DNA from: Polyangiaceae bacterium
GTDB taxonomy: Bacteria; Myxococcota_A; Polyangia; Polyangiales; Polyangiaceae
Length of the DNA stretch: 64,000 bases
Direction of reading: 5' to 3'
Assembly (NCBI GenBank): GCA_019637295.1
Contig: JAHBVX010000003.1
Coordinates: 124,001 to 188,000, forward strand
Shown here: in pieces, positions 36,521-43,960 of the stretch
Numbering within the stretch: position 1 is the first letter of the stretch
How the letters are laid out: each line of letters opens with the position of its first letter
Notes under the pieces: model-generated
The model's input: only the letters and a program-made list of their open reading frames with translations
Database searches by the model: none
Told to the model about the DNA's origin: nothing
Translations under genes and position numbers: made by a program

Positions 36521-37312
36521 TCAGTGATGCAGCGCCGTGAGCATGAACGACAACGACTGGCTCGTGCCCTTGATGTCGCTGTCGTCGCGATCGGTGGTGG
36601 AGGTAGCCATCACGCGCAGCAGGCCACCGAGCGACCACTGATCGCCAACCCACGCGTCGTAGCCGAGGAACAAGGCCGCCCCCGCGCCGTTCTGGTTCGA
36701 CTGCTCGTCGGCCAAGCGGTTGTCCAGAGTCATGGTCGCAGCGCCGAGCATGCCGCCGAAGTGAAAGCCCTGCTCGTCGTTTGGGTAGTAGTCCACGAAC
36801 AGCCCGAGGAGGCCCTGACCCCACGACGTCTCTCTCGCGCGCTCCGAGCTACCGTCGAGCTCGATCCGCGGCTCGTCCACCGCGTTGGCCGACACGCCTC
36901 CACCGATCACCAGACCCGCGGCGGGGGTGCCACCGAGCCACAGGTCGAGCGCCGCGCCCCCGCCAGACAGCTTCCCCTCCACGCCAGTGTCCTCGACCGT
37001 GCCACGGCTCGCGCCCGCGCCGAGCGAGATGCGCAGGTAGAAACCGTCGTGCCGCTGCCGCGTCGGATCCAGTCGCGGCGGTGGGAGCACGGGCGGCTGG
37101 GTGTAGTACGGACCCGGCGGCTGGGTGTAGTACGGACCCGGCGGCGGCGGCGCTGGCGCGGAAGGCGGCGCTGGCGCAGGGGCCTCGACCGCGCCGCTCT
37201 GGACCTCCGGCGACTCCACGACCTCGTCGTCCCCCGTCGGCTCTTGCGCCCACGCAGGCCCGGCGATCAGCGCGATCCCCGCACCCGTGAGCACCGCCAG
37301 CCGCTCTCGCAT
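36521..37312 (-). CDS. Outer-membrane beta-barrel protein with Pro/Tyr-rich linker
   Basis: The protein is 263 aa with a signal peptide ending near WAQ. A Pro/Ala-rich linker contains two copies of the unit PPGPYYTQ. The C-terminal ~180 residues are beta-barrel-like: FYLRISLGAGASRG, LDLWLGGTPAAGLVIGGGV, GLLGLFVDYYPNDEQGFHFGGMLG, ending in SFMLTALHH. The pattern resembles OmpA/OmpW-type small barrels of delta-proteobacteria. The substrate is unknown. It converges with the beta-propeller gene and is divergent from the radical SAM operon. Confidence 0.75.
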   Translation of the reverse strand: MRERLAVLTGAGIALIAGPAWAQEPTGDDEVVESPEVQSGAVEAPAPAPPSAPAPPPPGPYYTQPPGPYYTQPPVLPPPRLDPTRQRHDGFYLRISLGAGASRGTVEDTGVEGKLSGGGAALDLWLGGTPAAGLVIGGGVSANAVDEPRIELDGSSERARETSWGQGLLGLFVDYYPNDEQGFHFGGMLGAATMTLDNRLADEQSNQNGAGAALFLGYDAWVGDQWSLGGLLRVMATSTTDRDDSDIKGTSQSLSFMLTALHH

Positions 37313-37387
37313 GACCGGAGCATGCCCCCATCGCCGCGCCGGTGCAATCGCCAGCCATCAACGCCGGACGGCACCAGCCCGCTCTAG

Positions 37388-37393
37388 TATAGT
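37388..37393 (+). promoter_or_regulatory. -10 hexamer TATAGT for the radical SAM operon
   Basis: TATAGT (overlapped by TAGTAT at 37385-37390) ends 10 nt before the ATG at 37404. This leaves a leader of only a few bases. It is the only good -10 in the ~90 nt between this operon and the divergent outer-membrane gene. Confidence 0.4.
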
Positions 37394-37403
37394 GTGGCCC
37401 AGT

Positions 37404-38510
37404 ATGGCCGAGCGACCGCGACCCAAAGTCTACAGCCTCGCGATCGAGACCACGCCCGTCTGCAACCAACACTGCGATTACTGCTACAACGAGTGGCGCG
37501 CAGACAACGGCGCCTCGCTGCGCACGGGCCAGTCCGACTCGGTAATCGCCCGGGTAGAGCGCCTGCTCGACGCTTGGGACGTCGACCATGTCACGGTGAC
37601 GGGCGGCGAACCCTTCGCGCACGCGCGCGTGTTCGAGTTGCTCGACAGCATCGCGGCGCGCGGAGTCGCGATTCAGATCATCTCCAATGGCGGGCTCATC
37701 GACGCGAAGCTCGCCGACCGCATCGCCGAGCGGCAACTGCGCTACATCCAGATCACGCTGAACGGACCCGACGCGGAGCTGCACGAGGCACACGTCGGCA
37801 AGGGACACTTCGACAAGACGCTGCGCGGCATCCGCCTCCTGCGCGAGCGAGGCGTTCCCGTCGTTGGCTGCATCGTGGTCACCAAGAAGAACCACGACCG
37901 CATCGGCGAGACGCTCGAGCTGTTCCGACAGCTGGGCGTCAAGCAGGTCGCCCTCAGCCGCTTCAGCCCCGCCGGCTACGCGGCGCGCTACGCCGCCCAG
38001 CTCCTCCCCACCCGCAGCGAGCTGCTCACGGCCTTTCACCAGGCGCTCCCCTTCGCCCGCGAGCAGGGCATGGTGCTGCACTGTACGATGCCCGTGCCGC
38101 CCTGCACGGTGGAGCTCGAGGACCTCGCGCCCATTCACTTCGGCACCTGCCCCGTAGGCACCTCGATGCAAGAGCTCGCCCTGGGCCCAGACGGCAGACT
38201 GAAGAACTGCACCCTGCACAAGACCGCGCTCGGGGGCGTCGCCGACGTGCTCGATCCGAGCGTGGATCTCGTCGCGCTGCTCGCTGCCCCCGAGCGGAGC
38301 GAGTACCGCAGCGAGCTGCCAGAGTTCTGCCAAGGTTGCAGCCACGCCTCGACCTGCGGCGGCGGCTGCGGGGCCGCGGCCGAGTGGGTCAGCGGTCACG
38401 CGAGGAAGTTCCCCGACCCCCTGGTCCTGCAGCACGTGGACGACCACCTGGCGGCGCGCTTCGAGCGCGAGCGCCGCGACGGCAAGACGCATCTGGAGCT
38501 AGTCCTGTGA
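37404..38510 (+). CDS. SPASM-domain radical SAM enzyme (peptide/protein modification)
   Basis: The protein is 368 aa from the ATG at 37404; upstream in-frame text is antisense to the barrel gene. Cys20, Cys24 and Cys27 form the CxxxCxxC radical SAM cluster site in TTPVCNQHCDYCYNEW, followed by GGEPFAHARV. The C-terminal SPASM-type region carries extra cysteines for auxiliary Fe-S clusters: FGTCPVGTSMQELALGPDGRLKNC, FCQGC, STCGGGC. SPASM enzymes commonly act on ribosomal peptides, installing thioether, C-C or other crosslinks (family knowledge). The next gene, 27 nt downstream, encodes a short Cys-repeat protein that is the obvious candidate substrate; a second radical SAM gene follows. Confidence 0.9.
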   Translation: MAERPRPKVYSLAIETTPVCNQHCDYCYNEWRADNGASLRTGQSDSVIARVERLLDAWDVDHVTVTGGEPFAHARVFELLDSIAARGVAIQIISNGGLIDAKLADRIAERQLRYIQITLNGPDAELHEAHVGKGHFDKTLRGIRLLRERGVPVVGCIVVTKKNHDRIGETLELFRQLGVKQVALSRFSPAGYAARYAAQLLPTRSELLTAFHQALPFAREQGMVLHCTMPVPPCTVELEDLAPIHFGTCPVGTSMQELALGPDGRLKNCTLHKTALGGVADVLDPSVDLVALLAAPERSEYRSELPEFCQGCSHASTCGGGCGAAAEWVSGHARKFPDPLVLQHVDDHLAARFERERRDGKTHLELVL

Positions 38511-38537
38511 TCGAGACGCAGAACGGGAGCGACCGCC

Positions 38538-38915
38538 ATGACGGATGACGACAAGAAGACGATCCTGGCGCGACGGGCGCGCTTCGTCGCGGCCGCGCTC
38601 ACCAGCGCAGGGCTCGGCGCGCTGGCGGTCCAAGGCTGTGGCGGCGACACCAGCTCGCCGGGCACGGACGCGGCCGCGGACGGCGCCGTGGACGCCCAGC
38701 CCGACGGGCCGTCGGTGTGTTTGTCGCAGCCCTTCGACGGCGGGCACGACGCGCCCCAGCCCTGCCTCTCGCCGCCGCCCCCAGACGCCGCGGACGACGC
38801 GGACGACGCGGACGACGCGGAGCCACAGCCGTGCCTGGCCCCGCCCCCGGCCGAGGCGGGCGACGACGCCGTCCCCCAGCCCTGCCTGAGCCAACCCCCA
38901 CCCGACGCGGGCTGA
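38538..38915 (+). CDS. Candidate radical-SAM substrate: short exported protein with Cys-Leu/Pro repeats
   Basis: The protein is 125 aa with GGGAG about 10 nt upstream of the ATG. The N-terminus has RR at 12-13 and a hydrophobic run ending LAVQGC (Cys34), fitting a Tat-like or Sec lipoprotein signal. A Gly/Asp/Ala linker follows. Then come four repeats around Cys61, Cys76, Cys99 and Cys116, each CL(S/A)(Q/P)P followed at +6 or +7 by Asp or Glu. Between the second and third is a run of Asp-Asp-Ala triplets. The only cysteines besides the lipobox one are in the repeats. It lies between two radical SAM genes and is the likely target of both. An unmodified disordered lipoprotein remains possible. 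Confidence 0.72.
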   Translation: MTDDDKKTILARRARFVAAALTSAGLGALAVQGCGGDTSSPGTDAAADGAVDAQPDGPSVCLSQPFDGGHDAPQPCLSPPPPDAADDADDADDAEPQPCLAPPPAEAGDDAVPQPCLSQPPPDAG

Positions 38916-38919
38916 ACGC

Positions 38920-41085
38920 GTGCGTCGCGATCGCCCTCGCGTCCTTCTGCTCTGGCCCGGCGGGCTGTTCTCCGGGGGCGCCAATTTCGGAGTGCCGCAG
39001 CTGCTGATGATCGCGTCTGCGCTGCGCAAGGCTACCTCGGCGGACGTGGACGTCGTGGACCTCGACATGGAGCGCGCGTTCGGTCCGGTCAGCCTGGAGC
39101 GGCTGTGCGCCCGCGGCTACGACCTGGTCGGTATCTCCTGCTATTCGTCCTACGACTACTTGAAGGTGATGGCGATCGCCGAGCGGATCGCCGCCTTGCT
39201 GCCGCGCGCGTGGATCGTGACCGGCGGCTACCACCCGAGCGCGCGTCCCGAGGACTTCACTCGCGAAGGCTCCGCCATCGACTTCGTGGTCGTGGGCGAC
39301 GGGGAGCGACCCATGGTCCGGCTCGTGGAAGCGCTCGAGCGCGGCACGCGGCCACTGGTGACCGTACTCGGCCCAGACGCCGTGCCCCACCCGGCCGAGT
39401 TGATGCCTTACGACTGGTCCCTGCTCGAGCGCTACCGACCCATCGCGCGTCGCGTCGCTTCTCAAGCAGAGATCTATCTGTCCCGCGGCTGCCCTTACGA
39501 CTGCGCGTTCTGCATGGAGCGCGCGAAGCGGGACGTCTCCTGGCGCTCCATCGAGCCCGAAGCAGCCATCGAGGAACTGCATCGCCTCGATGGCTTTCTG
39601 GATCTCTCCAGCTGGACGTTGTTCGTCGCTGACGCGCTGTTCGGCATGAAGCGCGCGTGGCGGCGCAGCTTCCTCGAGTCGTTGGCGAGGCGACCGCTGC
39701 GAGCGCGCAAGGTGTGGCTGCTGATCCGCGTGGATCTCATCGAGCGCGAGGACCTGGAACTGATGGCGCGGGCCAACGTGAGCCCAGGCTTCGGCCTCGA
39801 GTCGGGGGACCCGGAGCAGCTCGCGCGCATTCGCAAGTCTGGACGTCTGGACACCTATCTCGAGCACATGCTCGAGGTCGCCTCCTGGGCGCGCGAGCTG
39901 TCCGTACCGTTCGGCGCAAACATCATCGTCGGTCATCCGGGCGAGACGGAGGCGTCCATGAGGCGAAGCGCCGCGTACATGGAAAAGCTGTTCTTGTCGC
40001 CCGCGGGCACGACGGGGTTCTTGAGCGTCGATCCGTTCCGCCTGTACCCCGGCTCTCCGATCGACGAGGACCGGGCTGAGTGGGAAGCGCGCACGGGCAT
40101 GCACGTGCACCACTATCCCTGGTGGGAGGACGGCGACCAAGACTTCTTGAGCGAGTGGGTCGACCCCTCGTCCGAGCTGACCTTTCGTGAGACGCTGAGC
40201 CTGCGGCACGAGCTGTTCGCCCCGATCGTCAGCCAGCTGCGTGACCGCTTCGTGTACGACGGTCCAGCGCGAGACTACTACCTGCGCGCGATAGATGAGC
40301 AAATCGATCTGGTGAAGCCCCGACGGGTGTTGCGTCAGCTCGGGATGTGGCACCTGTGGCGAGGCCTGCTCGGTCAGGTGCCAGACCGATCGCGGGGCCT
40401 CGATGCCGACGACGAGCTCGCGTCCGTCGCGCGGACCGCTCGCCAGCACACCCTGGACGCCATGCGCATTCGGCCCTCACCCGCCGTGGCACGCGCACTG
40501 CTCGACGTCCCGCGCGAACGCTTCGTCGATGCCGAAGACATCGCGCGCAGCGCCGACGACCGAGCCCTGCCCTTGGGCGCAGACTCGCGCTCGACGATCT
40601 CGGCGCTGCACGCGTACGCCATGGCGCTGGACGCGCTCGGGCTGGCCGAAGGTGACACGCTGGTCGACCTCGGGGCGGGCAGCGGCTACGGCTCGGCGGT
40701 GGCGGCCGAGGTGGTCGGGCCTCGCGGCTCCGTGCTGGCCATCGAGCTCGTGCCCGAGCTCGCGGAGCGGGCGCGCCACGCCCTCAGCAGCAGGCCGCAG
40801 GTCAGCGTTCTGTGCGCGGACGCCCACGAGGTCGCGCGCTGGCAGGGCGCCAGCCGCGTGATGGTCGGCTTCGCCGTCTCGGAGGTCCCCGCTCGCTGGA
40901 TGGACGCCCTCGCGCCCGGAGGGCGCATGGTTCTCCCGGTCGGTCGCCGCGATCAACGACTGCTCCTGCTCGAGAAGCGCGCCGACGGCACGCTCACCCG
41001 GGACCTCGGCGCGGTTCGCTTCGTCGCGGATCGCTGCGAGAAGCAGCTCGCCGCCGCGGAGCTCGGGTCACACGTCGCCGAGTGA
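38920..41085 (+). CDS. B12-binding-type radical SAM enzyme fused to PCMT-like methyltransferase
   Basis: The protein is 721 aa from the GTG at 38920, 4 nt after the small-protein stop. Residues ~8-150 are a cobalamin-binding Rossmann-type domain (RVLLLWPGGLF...DLVGISCYSSYDYLKV, GGYHPSARPEDF), without the DxHxxG ligand motif. The radical SAM core has Cys191, Cys195 and Cys198 (SRGCPYDCAFCME) and GFGLESGDPEQL. Residues ~510-715 match protein-L-isoaspartate O-methyltransferase: MRIRPSPAVARALLDVPRERFVDAE and VDLGAGSGYG as the SAM-binding site. PCMT homologues in some RiPP pathways turn Asp into aspartimide (family knowledge), and the neighbouring protein is Asp-rich. The combination is unusual; the reaction is not predictable. 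Confidence 0.85.
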   Translation: MRRDRPRVLLLWPGGLFSGGANFGVPQLLMIASALRKATSADVDVVDLDMERAFGPVSLERLCARGYDLVGISCYSSYDYLKVMAIAERIAALLPRAWIVTGGYHPSARPEDFTREGSAIDFVVVGDGERPMVRLVEALERGTRPLVTVLGPDAVPHPAELMPYDWSLLERYRPIARRVASQAEIYLSRGCPYDCAFCMERAKRDVSWRSIEPEAAIEELHRLDGFLDLSSWTLFVADALFGMKRAWRRSFLESLARRPLRARKVWLLIRVDLIEREDLELMARANVSPGFGLESGDPEQLARIRKSGRLDTYLEHMLEVASWARELSVPFGANIIVGHPGETEASMRRSAAYMEKLFLSPAGTTGFLSVDPFRLYPGSPIDEDRAEWEARTGMHVHHYPWWEDGDQDFLSEWVDPSSELTFRETLSLRHELFAPIVSQLRDRFVYDGPARDYYLRAIDEQIDLVKPRRVLRQLGMWHLWRGLLGQVPDRSRGLDADDELASVARTARQHTLDAMRIRPSPAVARALLDVPRERFVDAEDIARSADDRALPLGADSRSTISALHAYAMALDALGLAEGDTLVDLGAGSGYGSAVAAEVVGPRGSVLAIELVPELAERARHALSSRPQVSVLCADAHEVARWQGASRVMVGFAVSEVPARWMDALAPGGRMVLPVGRRDQRLLLLEKRADGTLTRDLGAVRFVADRCEKQLAAAELGSHVAE

Positions 41086-41934
41086 GTCGAACACGGCCCG
41101 AGCGTCCTGCCCGAGCGCGTCGCGACCCAGCGGCGGCAGCGAGCCGAAGTGACCAAGCCACCTCGCGTGCTCGCGCTGCAGTCCCCGCGCAGCCGCACGC
41201 GTCTTCAGCAGCGTGAGCGCGACTTGCTCGCCGACACGCTCGGTCAGCGCGGCGCCCAGGTGCCGACTGCGGCGTCCCACCTCGTGAACGGTGGCTTCGT
41301 GGGCTGCCTGCCACGCGACGTGCTCCGGGGTTGGACCTCGGTCCGCCTCGGGACAGCCCACCCAGATCTCGCTCCCCCGTACTCGTCCGCGTAGCCACAG
41401 CGGGCGGACGCAGCACACGACGCTCTGCTCGAGCTCGGGCGCCACTTTGGCCAGCGCGACGAGTCGGTCGGCGAGCTCGTCCAGCCGAGGCGCCGGCGGC
41501 GGGAGTGCGTCGACCACCTCGCGCTCCAGCAGCGCGGCGGCGCGCAGCACTTCGGACAGCGGCCCGAGCTCGGCGAGGGGCCCGAGCAACTCCGGCGCGG
41601 CCACCTCCCTCGCCCCAAGCTGGGCGATGTCCCGACACGCTACCGCCTCGGCCTGCTCCACCCCGTCGAACAGCCACGCCATCAGCTGCAGCGCCGCCAT
41701 GGCCTGGTGGCGGGCGACCTGCCCGAGCAGGCGGGCGTCTTGCCCGAGGCAGCGCGACTCGGCCTTGCCGGCGAGCCCGGCGACCCAGGCGACGTAGCGT
41801 GGCTCCCAGACGGAAGCGGGCTGGTCCCGGCCGCCCCGCACGTGCGCGAGCACGTGAAACACCAGCTCCGCCCAGGGCCGCCGCTGGCCGAACGCCGGCG
41901 GGGTGAAGCTGCCACGGGGCTGGCCATGAGCCAC
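41068..41934 (-). CDS. Unknown Ala/Leu-rich helical protein next to radical SAM cassette
   Basis: The protein is 288 aa from the GTG at 41934. It is mostly helical (LLGQVARHQAMAALQLMAWLFDG, DELADRLVALAKVAPELEQSVVCCVRPLWLRG). A cluster EHVAWQAAHEATVHEVGRRSRH contains an HExxxH, which resembles but does not equal the HExxH metalloprotease motif. I do not recognise a family. It converges with the B12 radical SAM gene and overlaps its last 18 nt, and is divergent from the IscA-like gene. Composition and codon use look native. It could belong to the modification cassette, but the opposite strand makes this only a possibility. Confidence 0.6.
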   Translation of the reverse strand: MAHGQPRGSFTPPAFGQRRPWAELVFHVLAHVRGGRDQPASVWEPRYVAWVAGLAGKAESRCLGQDARLLGQVARHQAMAALQLMAWLFDGVEQAEAVACRDIAQLGAREVAAPELLGPLAELGPLSEVLRAAALLEREVVDALPPPAPRLDELADRLVALAKVAPELEQSVVCCVRPLWLRGRVRGSEIWVGCPEADRGPTPEHVAWQAAHEATVHEVGRRSRHLGAALTERVGEQVALTLLKTRAAARGLQREHARWLGHFGSLPPLGRDALGQDARAVFDSLGDV

Positions 41935-41943
41935 GCCGGAGCA

Positions 41944-41949
41944 TATACT
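41944..41949 (+). promoter_or_regulatory. -10 hexamer TATACT for IscA-like gene
   Basis: TATACT lies 42 nt before the ATG at 41992, with TGGCCA at 41921-41926 as a weak -35 (17-nt spacing). This gives a ~36-nt leader. Confidence 0.4.
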
Positions 41950-41991
41950 GCATCAACGTCCGGCCGCTCAGGCTCGCACCCAGGTTCTACG

Positions 41992-42315
41992 ATGATTTCG
42001 ATTACTCCGCTCGCTGCAGACAAGGTCAAGGAAATCGCTCAGTCCGAGGGGCTCGACGGCCAGGGGCTGCGTCTGAGAGTCATCGGCGGGGGCTGCGCGG
42101 GATTTCAGTACGATCTGTACTTCGAGGACAAGCCGACGGACATGGACGAGACGTTCGAGTCCCACGGCGTCGCCCTGTACATCGATCCGCTGAGCTTTCA
42201 GTACCTCGACGGCACTGAGATCGACTTCGTCGAGGGCGTCCACGGTGCCGGGTTCAAGTTCGGAAACCCGAACGTCAGCGGCACCTGCGGCTGCGGCTCG
42301 TCCTTCTCGGCCTAG
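41992..42315 (+). CDS. A-type iron-sulfur carrier (IscA/ErpA/HesB family)
   Basis: The protein is 107 aa from the ATG at 41992. The three conserved cysteines are Cys35 (GGGCAGF) and Cys99/Cys101 (GTCGCGSSF). SITPLAADKVKEIA opens the family fold and YIDPLSFQYLDGTEIDFV is the typical middle. It transfers [2Fe-2S] or [4Fe-4S] clusters to apoproteins. No iscSU genes are adjacent. A nearby consumer could be the two radical SAM enzymes immediately upstream, but general housekeeping (ErpA-like) is equally likely. The ribosome binding site is weak. Confidence 0.93.
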   Translation: MISITPLAADKVKEIAQSEGLDGQGLRLRVIGGGCAGFQYDLYFEDKPTDMDETFESHGVALYIDPLSFQYLDGTEIDFVEGVHGAGFKFGNPNVSGTCGCGSSFSA

Positions 42316-42463
42316 CAGGCCGCGCCCGCAGTGAGGCGGGAGAGTCTGAGACAAGCTCTGCGGCAGTGGCTTGTCCTCTCGTCCGTCCGTCCGGAACCCT
42401 TGCCCGTGGGTCCGTTAGCGTAACTGGGCCCTCGCGCGCGCCGTACTTCATGCGCAAATGACG

Positions 42464-42476
42464 TTACGTCACTTTA
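42464..42476. promoter_or_regulatory. Palindromic operator-like site TGACGT-T-ACGTCA
   Basis: The site is a perfect 6-bp inverted repeat with a 1-nt centre, about 110 bp upstream of the rpoH -35. It resembles a dimeric transcription factor site. Which factor binds is unknown. Confidence 0.5.
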
Positions 42477-42528
42477 GCTGAGGAATATCCCAGCCGTTTG
42501 GAGGCTTGACGACAAGCTTCCGCATACA

Positions 42529-42565
42529 TGGACGAATGCTGGACGATTGGAACAACAAACTGGAC
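42529..42565. repeat. Three TGGAC direct repeats
   Basis: TGGAC occurs at 42529-42533, 42540-42544 and 42561-42565. Spacing of 11 and 21 bp, one and two helical turns, places them on one face of the DNA directly upstream of the promoter. Confidence 0.35.
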
Positions 42566-42585
42566 AAGCACTATTCAGATGGCAG

Positions 42586-42614
42586 TTGACCAACCTATGT
42601 CTAGGACATAAAGT
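42586..42614 (+). promoter_or_regulatory. Sigma-70-like promoter of rpoH gene
   Basis: TTGACC at 42586-42591 and TAAAGT at 42609-42614 with 17-nt spacing match the consensus at 5/6 and 4/6 positions. The predicted leader to the ATG at 42666 is about 45 nt. Confidence 0.5.
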
Positions 42615-42665
42615 AACTCGCTGAACAACTCCAGCTCTCCGCTACACCGCCTACCGAGGTCAGAC

Positions 42666-43547
42666 ATGGCTCGAGAAATAGACTCCTCCCTCTCCCGCTA
42701 CATCACCAGCGTCCACCAGTTCCCCAAGCTCGACCGCGAGCAAGAGCTCGTGCTCACCCGACGCTGGGTCGTCGATCAGAGCCCGGACGCCGCGGATGAG
42801 CTGGTGAGAGCGCACCTGCGCTACGTCGTCGCCATCGCGCTGAAGTACCGGCGCTACGGCGTCCCCCTCTCCGAGCTGATCGCCGAGGGCAACTTCGGGC
42901 TCGCCCACGCGCTCAAGAAGTTCGAGCCCGAGCGGGGCAATCGCTTCGTGACCTACGCCGCCTATTGGATCCGGGCCTACGTCCTCAACTACGTGATTCG
43001 CTCCTGGAGCCTGGTAGGCGTCGGCTCGGGGGCTCTGCGCTCCAAGCTGTTCTTCAAGCTGCGCCGGGAGCGGGTGCGCGTGATGAACCTGATCGGCGAT
43101 CAAGAGCAGGCCAATCAGGTGCTCGCCGAGCAGTTCAACGTGTCACCCACGCAGATCGCCAGCATGCTGCGGCGACTCGAGACCCGCGACCTCTCGCTCG
43201 ACGGCAAGGTCTTCGACGACTCATCAACGTCCCTGGTGGACACCCTCGTGGCGCCGGATCCGGACCAGGAGGACGACTTCGTCTCGGACCAGCGCCAGAC
43301 CGTCGTGAAGCGCACAGTGCGCAACGCCCTTGGCTCCCTCGACAAGCGCGAACGCTTCATCGTGGAGCACCGCCTGCTAGCGGATGCGGAGGACGAGCTG
43401 TCCCTGGCCGAGCTCGGCCGCAGGCTCGGCGTGAGTCGCGAGCGAGCACGCCAGCTCGAGGAGCGCGCGAAGCGCAAGCTCAAGCTGCGAATCGCCGAGC
43501 TCTCTCGTGAAGAGGGCTTTGCCCTCGAGGATCTCCAGGCCGCTTGA
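42666..43547 (+). CDS. rpoH: RpoH-type (sigma-32) sigma factor
   Basis: The protein is 293 aa. Region 2 is clear: ELIAEGNFGLAHALKKFEPERGNRFVTYAAYWIRAYVLNYVIRSWSLV. Just after it is KLFFKLRRER, matching the RpoH box (QRKLFFNLR) diagnostic of heat-shock sigma factors. Region 4 has LSLAELGRRLGVSRERARQLEERAKRKLKLRI, the -35-binding helix-turn-helix. Region 1.1 is absent, as expected for RpoH. It directs heat-shock or developmental transcription; myxobacteria carry several such paralogues, so a specific name such as SigB or SigC is not justified. rnpB begins 43 nt downstream on the same strand. Confidence 0.9.
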   Translation: MAREIDSSLSRYITSVHQFPKLDREQELVLTRRWVVDQSPDAADELVRAHLRYVVAIALKYRRYGVPLSELIAEGNFGLAHALKKFEPERGNRFVTYAAYWIRAYVLNYVIRSWSLVGVGSGALRSKLFFKLRRERVRVMNLIGDQEQANQVLAEQFNVSPTQIASMLRRLETRDLSLDGKVFDDSSTSLVDTLVAPDPDQEDDFVSDQRQTVVKRTVRNALGSLDKRERFIVEHRLLADAEDELSLAELGRRLGVSRERARQLEERAKRKLKLRIAELSREEGFALEDLQAA

Positions 43548-43590
43548 GTACGGCTGGCGCAGCGAGACCGCGCGCGGTAAGCTCCCCGGC

Positions 43591-43956
43591 GTCGAAGACG
43601 ATCGGGCAGTCGCTGCTTTCGGGCAGAGGAAAGTCCGGGCTCCGCAGAGCAGGATGCCGGGTAACGCCCGGTGGCGGCAACGCCGAGGAAAGTGCCACAG
43701 AGAACAGTCCGCCGATGCGTCAGCGTCGGTCAGGGTGAAACGGTGGGGTAAGAGCCCACCGCGCGGTCGGCAACGGCCGCGGCACGGCAAACCCCATCCG
43801 GAGCAAGACCGCATAGAGGAGCGCTCGAGGGCTGCTCGCCCAAGCTCCCGGGTAGGTTGCTCGAGCCGCGAGGCAACTCGCGGCCTAGAGGAATGATTGC
43901 CAGTCCCGCGGGGGCGACCCCACGGAACCCACAGAACCCGGCTTAGGATCGTCGAC
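43591..43956 (+). ncRNA. rnpB: RNase P RNA (bacterial type A)
   Basis: Landmarks in order: GAGGAAAGTCCGGGCTCC (P4 5' strand, CR I), GGTAACGCCCGG, GAGGAAAGTGCCACAGAGA, CCGCCGATG, GGGTGAAACGGTGGGGTAAG, AACCCCATCCGGAGCAAGACC (CR IV), GAGGAATGATTGCC and ACAGAACCCGGCTTA (P4 3' strand, CR V). P1 closes the molecule: GACGATC at 43597-43603 pairs with GATCGTC at 43947-43953. Length of about 360 nt fits type A. It processes tRNA 5' ends with protein RnpA, which is encoded elsewhere. Protein-like frames through this stretch are spurious. Confidence 0.96.
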
Positions 43957-43960
43957 GGCC

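Larger units (their letters stand above)
42316..42665. promoter_or_regulatory. 350-bp rpoH control region
   Basis: No coding potential is visible; A+T content is higher than in the flanks. It holds a 6+1+6 palindrome at 42464-42476, three TGGAC direct repeats, a sigma-70-like promoter, and a GAGG ribosome binding site at 42656-42659, all upstream of the rpoH gene. Each is listed separately. No transcription terminator for the IscA-like gene is obvious. Confidence 0.6.

Noticed and set aside
41068-41934. HExxH metalloprotease call for the unknown protein
   Set aside because: The motif is HExxxH, one residue too long, and no third ligand is recognisable.
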